Assembly: GCF_002571225.1 (NCBI RefSeq) | Contig: NZ_NVEC01000085.1 | Location: 1-52,447, forward strand | Reading direction: 5' to 3' | DNA length: 52,447 nt | DNA from: Bacillus sp. AFS059628 | Lineage (GTDB): Bacteria > Bacillota > Bacilli > Bacillales > Bacillaceae_G | Shown: positions 24,212-31,485 of the stretch, piece by piece | How the letters are laid out: the number at the start of each line of letters is the position of its first letter | Numbering within the stretch: the stretch's first letter is position 1 | The notes under the pieces: model-generated | The model's input: the letters and a program-made list of their open reading frames with translations, nothing else | What the model was told of the DNA's origin: nothing | The model's database searches: none | Translations under genes and position numbers: made by a program

Positions 24212-24712
24212 ATGGAGATTGAAGAAATATATAAGGTTTATATAAACGATGTGTATCGGTATTTGTTTTCCCTTTCTCGCAGCCATCATGTAGCGGAGGA
24301 CTTGATGCAAGAGACTTTTTATCGAGCGTATCTGTATTTAGAAGACTATGAAAATCAAAAGGTGAAATCATGGCTTTTTAAAGTGGCATATCATACATTT
24401 ATTGATTTTGTTAGGAAAGAGAAAAAAGTAACTTTTGTAGGAACAGAGGAATTAGAGACAATACAAGCGGGGGAATCTACAGAAGAGTACGTAGTCGCCA
24501 AAAATAGTTACGAAAAATTAATTCAGATTATTCATACTTTACCAGTGGTAGAGGCGCAAGCTATTTTATTATGTGACGTACATCAATTAACGTACGAAGA
24601 GGGTGCTTCTGTATTAGATTTAAAGTTAAACACGTATAAAAGTCACATATTTCGCGGGAGAAAGAGATTAAAAGAATTGTTAAAGGAGGAAAAGAGTCAA
24701 AATGACAAATGA
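24212..24712 (+). CDS. ECF-type sigma-70 family factor, 166 aa
   Basis: Extracytoplasmic-function sigma factor. Region 2 spans about 5-75, with YRYLFSLSRSHHVAEDLMQE and WLFKVAYHTFIDFVRKEKK. Region 4 spans about 105-160, with the HTH LTYEEGASVLDLKLNTYKSH. The ATG follows AAAGGAGGAGG; an in-frame upstream GTG lies before that site. The next gene, overlapping by 11 bases, encodes its likely membrane anti-sigma factor. The signal and regulon are unknown. Confidence 0.9.
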   Translation: MEIEEIYKVYINDVYRYLFSLSRSHHVAEDLMQETFYRAYLYLEDYENQKVKSWLFKVAYHTFIDFVRKEKKVTFVGTEELETIQAGESTEEYVVAKNSYEKLIQIIHTLPVVEAQAILLCDVHQLTYEEGASVLDLKLNTYKSHIFRGRKRLKELLKEEKSQNDK

Positions 24713-25724
24713 TAAACCTCATTCTGAACAAGATGATTATAAAGAATTGTTACAAGAAGCTCTTCATCAAAGGCCGGATTCACTTTCTAATGGAAAACAG
24801 GAGCAAGTGTTGAAAATAGGTAAAAAAAGAGCGCGTATTACGAATGTTTTAATTGTATTTACTTTTTTATTACTTATTCAACCTATTATATATATATCTA
24901 CACTCTTATATTATACATTGGCACCTACAAACGCAATGGAGATACGGAATGTAGTAAATCAAACGTTAAGTGTAACAGAACCAAATGTATTTTTGAAAGA
25001 TAGGGGCATGGAGCAAACGTTGTTACCGCTTAGTTTGCAATTGCATTTTGATTTGTATAAAAGGGTAGGAAAGAAAGATATTCGAATAGGAGAAGAGAAA
25101 ACAGATTATGTATTTAGTAGAGCGACGAAAGTAACTCGTAAATATACAACAGATGAAAAAATTCCAGAAGTCCCATATATAGATAATGAGGTGTTGTCTC
25201 ATCCTAATAACTATAATACGTCGTACAATAGTAGCGAAGAAGCGCAGGTATTAAAAGGACTTCCACAAGAATCTGTTGTAGAAGCATTTGTATCTTTTAG
25301 GGAATTATTAAGTGTACAAGAGGTAACCGATACGTTTCCTGCTATTGATATTGTGTGGTATGCCGTTCATACAGGATTAGAGGAGAAGCAAATGAATGAT
25401 GAGGGGATGTATGTAGCCCCGATTGGTTTTCCAGCAGATATAATGTCCATGCCAAGTGGTGTTTTTGTAAATGATTCACCTCACGAGGAACAATTCATTG
25501 ATGTTTTAAAGTCATTACAGAAGCATGAAAGTTTAGCGGTGAAGTTATCTAGAGCGAAAGTATTAGAGTTGTCAAAGCGTATTTCTTTTCTTGAAAAAAA
25601 TGGGATAAAAACATATGGGGCAGTTGTAACAGGACCTAAAGTAGAAATTGAAAAATTGATGATCAACGAAAAAGTTAGAAACTTGAAAGTAGGTGAAGTG
25701 AGGTTATGGAATTGGCATTCTTAA
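24702..25724 (+). CDS. Membrane anti-sigma factor, Sigma_reg_N/C type, 340 aa
   Basis: Single-pass membrane protein expected to hold the preceding ECF factor inactive. The cytoplasmic N-terminus is about 1-46, one transmembrane helix lies at about 48-71 (VLIVFTFLLLIQPIIYISTL), and the large outer domain resembles the sigma factor regulator N- and C-terminal families, with VEAFVSFRELLSVQEV and FPAIDIVWYAVHTG in the C-terminal part. The start is inside the sigma gene, giving coupled synthesis at a fixed ratio. How it senses its signal cannot be told. Confidence 0.85.
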   Translation: MTNDKPHSEQDDYKELLQEALHQRPDSLSNGKQEQVLKIGKKRARITNVLIVFTFLLLIQPIIYISTLLYYTLAPTNAMEIRNVVNQTLSVTEPNVFLKDRGMEQTLLPLSLQLHFDLYKRVGKKDIRIGEEKTDYVFSRATKVTRKYTTDEKIPEVPYIDNEVLSHPNNYNTSYNSSEEAQVLKGLPQESVVEAFVSFRELLSVQEVTDTFPAIDIVWYAVHTGLEEKQMNDEGMYVAPIGFPADIMSMPSGVFVNDSPHEEQFIDVLKSLQKHESLAVKLSRAKVLELSKRISFLEKNGIKTYGAVVTGPKVEIEKLMINEKVRNLKVGEVRLWNWHS

Positions 25725-26017
25725 AAAAAAGAAAGAATCATATTTATAAACAGGAAACGTGGATGGGGACTATTTCATTAATTATTGCCTTTCTAGCGTT
25801 ATTGTATTTGAACATTATTTTGCTTATACAAGAAACATTTATAGGTAAAGGTTTTCTGCAAATAGTTGGTATTGGATTGGTATGCTCAGTCATAGGAATG
25901 ATCACAAAAAGAAAAAGTCGGAAATATGCATTGTGGGCATGTAGATTATATCTTTTTATGCTGCTGTTTGCTATATTTGGATATATGTTAGGTTGGATGA
26001 TAAGTTTTGGGCCATAA
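25706..26017 (+). CDS. Small integral membrane protein of the ECF operon, 103 aa
   Basis: Three or four hydrophobic helices (about 21-45, 50-68, 76-100) after a basic N-terminus (LKKRKNHIYKQETW). It starts 19 bases inside the anti-sigma gene, after GTGAGG, and a terminator follows, making it the third gene of the operon. It may help sense a membrane signal or control the anti-sigma factor. Family not recognised. Confidence 0.78.
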   Translation: MELAFLKKRKNHIYKQETWMGTISLIIAFLALLYLNIILLIQETFIGKGFLQIVGIGLVCSVIGMITKRKSRKYALWACRLYLFMLLFAIFGYMLGWMISFGP

Positions 26018-26026
26018 ATATGTGAG

Positions 26027-26055
26027 AAAGAGCGAATGTAGATTCGCTCTTTTTT
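26027..26055 (+). terminator. Terminator of the ECF operon
   Basis: A 10-bp stem AAGAGCGAAT / ATTCGCTCTT with a GTAG loop and six T residues. Confidence 0.9.
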
Positions 26056-26075
26056 ATGTATTTAAAGTAAAATAG

Positions 26076-26110
26076 ATAAAAGAAGCATCCATTAAATTTG
26101 AATGGAGTGC
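26076..26110 (-). terminator. Terminator of the 29-aa membrane peptide gene
   Basis: On the minus strand TCCATT / AATGGA extended by GCA / TGC, with one bulge, is followed by TTCTTTTAT. It lies ten bases past the peptide stop codon. Confidence 0.55.
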
Positions 26111-26119
26111 ACTATACAT

Positions 26120-26209
26120 CTAGGTTGTATTATTATAAATATCTTTTCCGCTCACGTACATATAAATAAGCGGCAAGTATAGTGCTAAAACAATAGCTCG
26201 TCCAAACAT
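26120..26209 (-). CDS. Small membrane peptide, 29 aa
   Basis: A minus-strand frame starting MFGRAIVLALYLPLIYMYVS and ending KDIYNNTT: one hydrophobic helix with a single Arg near the N-terminus and a polar tail. GAGGG lies seven bases before the ATG and a terminator-like hairpin follows, so all parts of a gene are present. It is divergent from the C1q-like gene. It could be a type I toxin-like or sporulation membrane peptide; nothing identifies which. Confidence 0.5.
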   Translation of the reverse strand: MFGRAIVLALYLPLIYMYVSGKDIYNNTT

Positions 26210-26233
26210 TGCGAATCCCTCTTACATAATATG
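26206..26233 (+). promoter_or_regulatory. Candidate SigK-type promoter of the C1q-like gene
   Basis: ACA at 26206-26208 and CATAATATG at 26225-26233, 16 bases apart, approach the SigK consensus (AC, then CATAnnnTA). The next gene is of a type found on spore surfaces. The match is partial and the region is AT-rich. Confidence 0.35.
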
Positions 26234-26261
26234 TAGTAATAAGCATGAAAGGGGAACTAGT

Positions 26262-26798
26262 ATGTCTTGCTATAACTACTGTAAGTATTGTAAAGAGTAT
26301 AAAAAGAAACAGCATGATTGTTGTAAGAACACGAGTAAGTATAATGACAACAAGGATAAGCTTGTTAGGGCATCAGCATTTAGAGCTAGAAATACGGTGG
26401 ATCAAACGGTTCCTGCCAATACTTTTGTAAAGGTATTGTTCCAAAATGAACAATTTGATTTAGCAAATGAGTATAATCCAGCAACGTCTATTTTTATTCC
26501 GAAGACGCAAGGAGTTTACTCTATTATTGGAACAATTGGTTTCTTTCCAAACGATCCGAGCTTAAATTATAGAGCTCGTGTAGAAATTCGTGTAAATGGA
26601 AACGCAGCAATAGCTATAGATAATGACTTTTTCGGTCCAATTAATTTTGGGAATGTAGTAAGTGTTTCAACGATTATACAATTGAATGAAGGAGATCAAG
26701 TTGAGGTTTATGCACAAAGTAGTATAGACGGCGTTTTAAGTTCATCGGAAGACGGCTCACATTTCGAAGCGGCAAGATTTCCTTCTCCAATTAAATAA
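26262..26798 (+). CDS. C1q/TNF-like jelly-roll protein with Cys-rich N-terminus, 178 aa
   Basis: Residues 1-35 are Cys- and Lys-rich (MSCYNYCKYCKEYKKKQHDC). Residues 40-178 form a C1q/TNF-like beta-sandwich: VKVLFQNEQFDLANEY, FIPKTQGVYSIIGTIGF, RARVEIRVNG, VVSVSTIIQLNEGDQVEVYA. B. cereus group genomes use this fold in exosporium and surface proteins such as the BclA C-terminus. There is no signal peptide, so it is probably a mother-cell-made spore surface protein. AGGGG lies seven bases before the start. A terminator follows. Confidence 0.78.
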   Translation: MSCYNYCKYCKEYKKKQHDCCKNTSKYNDNKDKLVRASAFRARNTVDQTVPANTFVKVLFQNEQFDLANEYNPATSIFIPKTQGVYSIIGTIGFFPNDPSLNYRARVEIRVNGNAAIAIDNDFFGPINFGNVVSVSTIIQLNEGDQVEVYAQSSIDGVLSSSEDGSHFEAARFPSPIK

Positions 26799-26826
26799 GA
26801 ATAAAATACTTTTCAGTAGATTTACT

Positions 26827-26857
26827 TAATCCCCTTTACCAAATGGTGGGGGATTAT
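26827..26857 (+). terminator. Terminator of the C1q-like gene
   Basis: Stem TAATCCCC / GGGGATTA enclosing a 14-base loop in which ACC and GGT may pair, followed by a weak T-rich tract. Confidence 0.65.
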
Positions 26858-27149
26858 TATTGTTTTTCTGAAATATATAAGTAAATAGGTTAAGTATAGT
26901 TTGATTCATGAAAATTTCACATACTAGGAAATAAAGTTGAAAGTGCTAGCTTATTATGACTATTAGATATTCTGCGGGTAATAAACAGCGTATAAAGAAA
27001 TGAGTAACATAGTTGTAAAAGTTCTTTGGCATTACATGTGCTAGCTGTCTAACTGAATAGAAAAGATATCTTGATTTATGTCTGTATAATTACATTTTTT
27101 CTTTACCATATGGAAATTACATATTTATCAAAGGTTTATGAAGGTATTG

Positions 27150-27242
27150 CTATTGAATAGAAAGGAATAACATTAAGGCGACTACACTATATAAAAATAA
27201 AATAAATCCTAAGATGAGTAGTATTGGATGCAACTTGAACAT
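27150..27242 (-). CDS. Small membrane peptide, 30 aa
   Basis: A minus-strand frame beginning MFKLHPILLILGFILFLYSV, hydrophobic throughout, ending FLSIQ. AAGGAGG lies six bases before the ATG, one of the best ribosome binding sites in this region, which argues that the peptide is made. No terminator is obvious. Family not recognised; possibilities are a sporulation membrane peptide of the SpoVM/CmpA size class or a toxin-like peptide. Confidence 0.5.
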   Translation of the reverse strand: MFKLHPILLILGFILFLYSVVALMLFLSIQ

Positions 27243-27432
27243 GTTTGACCTCCTTGAGTATATAAAGATTTTAATATAACTATGGTCAATTTAGAAGGGA
27301 AATATATTAGATGAATATAAAGTTTGATTGGATACACTAATGTAACAGAGGAGTAAAAGTATAATAAATAATGGAGTAATATTGAATTCACATTGATTAA
27401 ATTGTTTATAAGTAAGCAGGAGGAGATGGCCT

Positions 27433-27492
27433 ATGAAATATAAAAATAAACAGGTTTATCCCGTAAATGCCCGATTGGTGAGAGCGGATTAA
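27433..27492 (+). CDS. Short ORF, 19 aa, with a strong ribosome binding site
   Basis: The frame is MKYKNKQVYPVNARLVRAD. CAGGAGGAG lies about eight bases before the ATG. There is no signal or membrane segment. It could be the intact start of a gene truncated at codon 20, or a small peptide. A hairpin of the A-run type follows near 27526. The rest of 27243-27720 shows no gene. Confidence 0.3.
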   Translation: MKYKNKQVYPVNARLVRAD

Positions 27493-27721
27493 AGTTTCAC
27501 TTCATATGCATAGGATGAGGGATAAATAAAAAAGAGCATACATAAACAGTACGCTCTAAAGAAAGATAGGTTTTATGAGTGGATAATCTCCATACGATAA
27601 TATATGTTCTGTTAATAAAAACGTGTGAAAAATCAATAGAATATCAATGGAATATCATGAAATGAGTAATTTTAGTCTTTTACCAAAGTTGTTTAGCTAA
27701 TCAAATTGTGGAGAGAATGGA

Positions 27722-27916
27722 TTAACAATTGGATAATGATTGCACTTCAGTTTCGTATTTCTTATAGTCTGGATATTGGGTAATAGTTTGACACCTAGGT
27801 GTGGAAAGTTGATTAATTATAGAAACATTTGTAATGACCTCGTTACAAGGACCGAAAAATGTAATTTTTAGTTTTGAGTTTGGTGGAACTTTGAAAACGA
27901 TAGGTTTTTTTTCCAT
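27722..27916 (-). CDS. Hypothetical protein, 64 aa
   Basis: TTAGGAG lies seven bases before the ATG. The start MEKKPIVFKVPPNSKLKITF and the three Cys (FGPCNE, TPRCQT, SNC-end) are the only distinctive traits. No membrane helix. On the minus strand a perfect hairpin (27933-27953) sits just upstream of the Shine-Dalgarno sequence. Family not recognised. Confidence 0.55.
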   Translation of the reverse strand: MEKKPIVFKVPPNSKLKITFFGPCNEVITNVSIINQLSTPRCQTITQYPDYKKYETEVQSLSNC

Positions 27917-27930
27917 GAAATCAGCTCCTA

Positions 27931-27957
27931 AGACGCAGTATGGTATACTGCGTTTTT
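27931..27957 (+). terminator. Hairpin with plus-strand T run
   Basis: Perfect 9-bp stem ACGCAGTAT / ATACTGCGT, three-base loop, then six T residues, so it reads as a plus-strand terminator. No intact plus-strand gene lies just upstream. On the minus strand it would be a stem directly before the Shine-Dalgarno sequence of the 64-aa gene. Confidence 0.7.
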
Positions 27958-28198
27958 TGTTTGGTTTGTAATAGCGTATTAATATATAATATGAAATTTT
28001 TAGTTGAGTTGATAATGATATGGAGTTTTATGGTGTAATCAGATTATGAAAGATTAGTAGAAACTTAATTAAAAGGTTGTATGTTTTGAAAAACAATATA
28101 GATTCCCTTTATTTATATTATAGATAGCTAGTATTAAGTATAGGTGGCTTTCAATAAAACAAGCTTTGAATATGATAATAAAAAGGGGAGGAATTGTA

Positions 28199-28356
28199 TT
28201 GGGTTATATTATCGATATTTCAAAATGGAATGGAACTATAGATTGGGGGATATTGCAGCATCTCAGCTAGATTTAGTTATTGCTAGCGTTCAAGATGGCT
28301 CGAATACGATAGATTTTATGTATCAAAATTATGTGAATGAAATGAATTACATGTAG
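28199..28356 (+). pseudogene. N-terminal remnant of a GH25 phage endolysin
   Basis: A TTG start eight bases after AGGGGAGG opens GYIIDISKWNGTIDWG, the hallmark start of GH25 muramidase endolysins of Bacillus phages, with the catalytic Asp in DISKWNG. The frame stops after 24 codons. A shifted frame continues SQLDLVIASVQDGSNTID and ends at 28356. The rest of the catalytic domain and the cell-wall binding domain are lost. It marks phage ancestry well away from the integrase remnant. Confidence 0.8.
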
Positions 28357-28426
28357 AAAACACATTGTTTACACATCAACATTGTATAGTTGTTTTTGTA
28401 TCATAATAAAAGTGAGGTATTTTGAA

Positions 28427-29278
28427 TTGAAAAAGAACAAGCTATTTTTAGGAACAATTATTTCATGCGTAGTACTGGCATTATCTGCATGTGGTTCCTC
28501 AGAAAACGTAGTAACATCAAAAGTAGGAAATGTTACAGAGAAAGAATTAAGTAAAGAATTAAGACAAAAATATGGAGAAAGTACTTTATACCAAATGGTG
28601 TTAAGTAAGGCATTACTAGATAAATATAAAGTTTCAGATGAGGAAGCGAAAAAACAAGTTGAAGAAGCAAAAGATAAAATGGGTGACAACTTCAAATCGA
28701 CTTTAGAACAAGTTGGATTGAAAAATGAAGATGAATTAAAAGAAAAAATGAAGCCAGAAATCGCATTTGAGAAAGCGATTAAAGCGACTGTTACAGAAAA
28801 AGATGTAAAAAATAACTATAAACCAGAGATAAAGGTAAGTCACATTTTAGTGAAAGATGAAAAGACCGCTAAAGAAGTGAAAGAGAAAGTAAATAATGGT
28901 GAAGATTTTGTGGCTTTAGCGAAGCAATACTCAGAGGATACTGGTTCAAAAGAACAAGGCGGAGAAATAACTGGTTTCGCTCCAGGGCAAACAGTGAAAG
29001 AATTTGAGGAAGCAGCATATAAATTAGATGCAGGACAAGTAAGTGATCCGGTAAAAACAACTTACGGTTACCATATTATTAAAGTGACAGATAAAAAAGA
29101 ATTGAAGCCATTTGATGAAGTGAAAGATAGCATTCGTAAAGACCTAGAACAGCAAAGACTACAAGATACGACAGGGAAATGGAAACAACAAGTAGTCAAT
29201 GACTTATTGAAAGATGCTGATATTAAGGTGAACGGCAAAGAATTTAAAAATACATTTGAATTTCTAGAAAAAAAATAA
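28427..29278 (+). CDS. prsA: PrsA-type lipoprotein foldase, peptidyl-prolyl isomerase, 283 aa
   Basis: Membrane-anchored extracellular foldase helping secreted proteins fold. The lipoprotein signal has lipobox LSAC with Cys22 as the lipidated residue. N- and C-terminal chaperone segments flank a parvulin domain at about 135-225 (KVSHILVKDEKTAKEV, GGEITGFAPGQTVKEFEEAA, TYGYHIIKV). The start is TTG 28427, nine bases after GAGGT; the signal peptide begins there. B. anthracis has three PrsA proteins; length and position suggest the third. Single gene with a perfect terminator. Confidence 0.93.
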   Translation: MKKNKLFLGTIISCVVLALSACGSSENVVTSKVGNVTEKELSKELRQKYGESTLYQMVLSKALLDKYKVSDEEAKKQVEEAKDKMGDNFKSTLEQVGLKNEDELKEKMKPEIAFEKAIKATVTEKDVKNNYKPEIKVSHILVKDEKTAKEVKEKVNNGEDFVALAKQYSEDTGSKEQGGEITGFAPGQTVKEFEEAAYKLDAGQVSDPVKTTYGYHIIKVTDKKELKPFDEVKDSIRKDLEQQRLQDTTGKWKQQVVNDLLKDADIKVNGKEFKNTFEFLEKK

Positions 29279-29290
29279 TGACTGTAATTA

Positions 29291-29321
29291 GAAAAGGGAA
29301 CCTATACAGGTTCCCTTTTCT
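29291..29321 (+). terminator. Terminator of prsA
   Basis: A perfect 13-bp stem GAAAAGGGAACCT / AGGTTCCCTTTTC with an ATAC loop; the T run is within the stem. Confidence 0.9.
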
Positions 29322-29772
29322 AGTTAGTGTGTGAGTTATAAATAGATAGTAAGACAATACAATATTACATATAAATATTAAGAATTACAATAGGAATTTA
29401 TGTAATTATTTTAAAGTAGAATAATTATTACTTCCAAAAATGTTGATATTATAATGTTTTATTTATTTAATTTCATTAAATATAAAGTGAATTTCTTATT
29501 TTTTACTCACTATTTGTAGGTAGTACGATTGGTGTAGGCCAATTATTAGTCGGGAATGAACAAAACTTGAGTTGATTTAAGTTTTACTTTTTTGAAGTGG
29601 ATAAACATAGTTTGCAGAATGAAACATACATTAATATTGATGCTAAATGAAGTAAAAAGTAAAGCATTCCATTAAAATGGATATTCTTCTTAGTATGGAA
29701 TTTTCAGAGGAAGAATGAACATTTTTAAATGGATTATTGAATAGATAAATATATTACGTAGGAGGAGAACAT
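29322..29772. other. Non-coding gap with a short coding-like remnant
   Basis: Very AT-rich. A plus-strand stretch near 29518-29577 reads VGSTIGVGQLLVGNEQNLS and stops, without a start or Shine-Dalgarno sequence. No promoter is clear for the gene at 29773. Confidence 0.4.
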
Positions 29773-29994
29773 GTGAAAGTAATTTTTCAAAGAGAAGATG
29801 CAGGGAAAGTTTTTGAATCGAACGATGAAGATATAAGTAACTTATTAGCTATTTTAAAAGAAACGAAAGGGATTAAGATCGGGATGATTGAGTATGAAGT
29901 ATTAAAATACGAATTAGAGTATTTTCGTAACCCCAAAAAAGCAGTAACAGAGAGGGAGTTACATATAATAGTACAACCAAGATATATGAAATAA
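29773..29994 (+). CDS. Hypothetical protein, 73 aa
   Basis: GTG start five bases after GGAGGAG; the ATG overlapping it is followed at once by TGA and cannot be the start. The protein is small and charged (VIFQREDAGKVFESNDEDIS, then YELEYFRNPKKAVTERELHI). No membrane helix or known motif. A terminator follows. Family not recognised. Confidence 0.6.
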   Translation: MKVIFQREDAGKVFESNDEDISNLLAILKETKGIKIGMIEYEVLKYELEYFRNPKKAVTERELHIIVQPRYMK

Positions 29995-30036
29995 TTAGGA
30001 GGAATTATTTATAGATAGTCTTATACCGTATGTAAG

Positions 30037-30066
30037 AAAAGAGAGTGTTTAAATTGCTCTCTTTTC
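30037..30066 (+). terminator. Terminator of the 73-aa gene
   Basis: Stem AAAAGAGAG / CTCTCTTTT with an 11-base loop. Confidence 0.8.
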
Positions 30067-30260
30067 ATAGAAACTTTGTGAGTTCGTTCTTTATAATATA
30101 TGCTGTCATTTATAGATGGTTAATAAACTTGAAAATTAAAACTTTTTTTGTTGATTTGTGAACGTCCTATTAAATAAGAAGTGAAAAGCTCATTTGAAGA
30201 AGAAAAAATAAGTAATTTAAATTATATTTTATTAAAAATATAATTATATCTCTTCTCAAA

Positions 30261-30297
30261 AGAACGTAGGTTCGTGTATAATTAGAACGAATGTTCT
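30261..30297 (+). promoter_or_regulatory. SOS promoter with two LexA (DinR) boxes
   Basis: AGAACGTAGGTTCG (30261-30274) and AGAACGAATGTTCT (30284-30297) both fit the Bacillus LexA pattern GAAC-N4-GTTC. They flank a perfect -10 TATAAT (30277-30282), so LexA binding would cover the promoter. The -35 (TTCTCA, 18-base spacer) is weak. The gene downstream is YolD-like, a family commonly under SOS control. Confidence 0.82.
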
Positions 30298-30510
30298 TGT
30301 GGTGTAAATAGTATACGATTTAGAAATAAAGTGAAACTTTATTTACGGGCAGTTGATTTTCAACTTACTTTCCTCGCCTGTAGCGAATATTGAGGTAGGA
30401 ACTTACCTGTCTATTAATACGGGGTAAATATGGGCCAAGCAATTATGAAAGAATAATCGAAGAGCAATATGTATGAAATAAAATGGATAAATGATCAAGG
30501 AGATAAAGAA

Positions 30511-30846
30511 ATGAATGATGCAAAGGTGCAGAAAGTAGAAAGAGAATGGGTTCCGTTTACAGTAATGTCTGAACAGTTGTTAAGTATGCGAGAGGTTGTT
30601 GGAGAAAAATTTAAAGTACAAAAACCGCTCGTAACAAACGAAGCTAAAGAAAGAATTTCTGATACATTATTAACATCCTTTTTGTCTGAAAAAGAAATAT
30701 TGGTGACATATTTTGAAGATGGATATATCCTTACAAGTTATATGACAGTTGTGCATATAAACCCGCTAAAGCGCATAGTAATATGTACTGACGCTTTTTA
30801 TAGAACTTATGTATTAAATACTTCGGATATTATTGAAATAACGTAA
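30511..30846 (+). CDS. YolD-like family protein, 111 aa
   Basis: Member of the YolD-like family, small proteins usually paired with the UvrX/YqjW Y-family polymerase and SOS-induced. The C-terminal half has the family pattern: ILVTYFEDGYILTSYMTVVH followed by NPLKRIVICTD and a closing ISDIIEIT-like strand. ATG 30511 lies nine bases after AAGGAG; 14 upstream codons are unlikely. No polymerase gene adjoins. About 210 bases separate the SOS promoter from the start; they contain no intact ORF and might be what is left of a deleted upstream gene. Confidence 0.72.
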   Translation: MNDAKVQKVEREWVPFTVMSEQLLSMREVVGEKFKVQKPLVTNEAKERISDTLLTSFLSEKEILVTYFEDGYILTSYMTVVHINPLKRIVICTDAFYRTYVLNTSDIIEIT

Positions 30847-30847
30847 A

Positions 30848-30878
30848 GAAAGCTGAAATTTAAGTTTTAGCTTTTTTA
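30848..30878 (+). terminator. Terminator of the YolD-like gene
   Basis: Stem AAAGCTGAAA / TTTTAGCTTT (one G-T pair) with a 6-base loop and a T run. Confidence 0.8.
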
Positions 30879-30912
30879 TTTTTGTTAGATGAGAGATAGA
30901 AATAATAAAACG

Positions 30913-30941
30913 AAAAAGCAGCTAGCTTCATACTAGCTGCT
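30913..30941 (-). terminator. Minus-strand terminator hairpin
   Basis: A perfect 9-bp stem AGCAGCTAG / CTAGCTGCT with T5 on the minus strand. It may end the GerPF-like gene 120 bases upstream on that strand. It has the same A-run-plus-hairpin form as elements near 18.5-20 kb. Confidence 0.65.
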
Positions 30942-31060
30942 AAGCCCCAGGGAAAGGGAGAAAAAGATAGGGTACTCCAAAAATCAACAATAGCTGTGTA
31001 ACAGCCTGATTATAGTATAGACAAGTTTAAAATTTCTAAACAAAACGATGGAAAATAGGA

Positions 31061-31276
31061 TTAGGCTGTACCCACTTGATTTTGATCTGCAAGGTCAGAA
31101 TCAAACGTATTAGTCGCGCTCACGCCATTAAAAGTGTTAACAACAAAACCAACGTTTGAAGCACCAGATCCATTATAAGCCTTCGTATTTTCTTTCGGAG
31201 AAACGTTGTAGAAATCACCTAAGTTAAATGAACCGTTACTATTTTGTACAACTAAATTCCCTACAACTGAGGGCAT
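31061..31276 (-). CDS. GerPF/GerPA-like spore germination protein, 71 aa
   Basis: The start MPSVVGNLVVQNSNGSFNLG and the Asn/Gly-rich continuation (GSGASNVGFVVNTFNG) are those of the GerPA/GerPF family, small coat proteins needed for germinants to pass the spore coat. Length 71 fits. ATG 31276 is preceded by GGGTG; an 8-codon extension is unlikely. It stands alone here, outside the six-gene gerP operon, so it is probably a paralogue. Expression late in the mother cell is expected from the family. Confidence 0.82.
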   Translation of the reverse strand: MPSVVGNLVVQNSNGSFNLGDFYNVSPKENTKAYNGSGASNVGFVVNTFNGVSATNTFDSDLADQNQVGTA

Positions 31277-31485
31277 GGTTTTCACCCGCTTTACAATCAT
31301 TTGTTAACACTACTATATGATACTATAGTTCAAATGGTTCATGTAACAAAGATTGTGGAATAGTAAATCATTTGAAGTGTAGCTTAATCCCACAATAAAA
31401 GTATGTTAAAATTAATGTAAGGATGAGTAATTAAAAATAGTGATTGTATAATTAATATATACGAAAACAAAGGAGGCAAAATGTA

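Noticed and set aside
30298-30510. Remnant of a Y-family polymerase between the SOS promoter and the YolD-like gene
   Set aside because: Short open pieces exist (for example LLSSPVANIEVGTYLS) but none matches the polymerase sequence I remember, so the deletion idea is kept only as inference.
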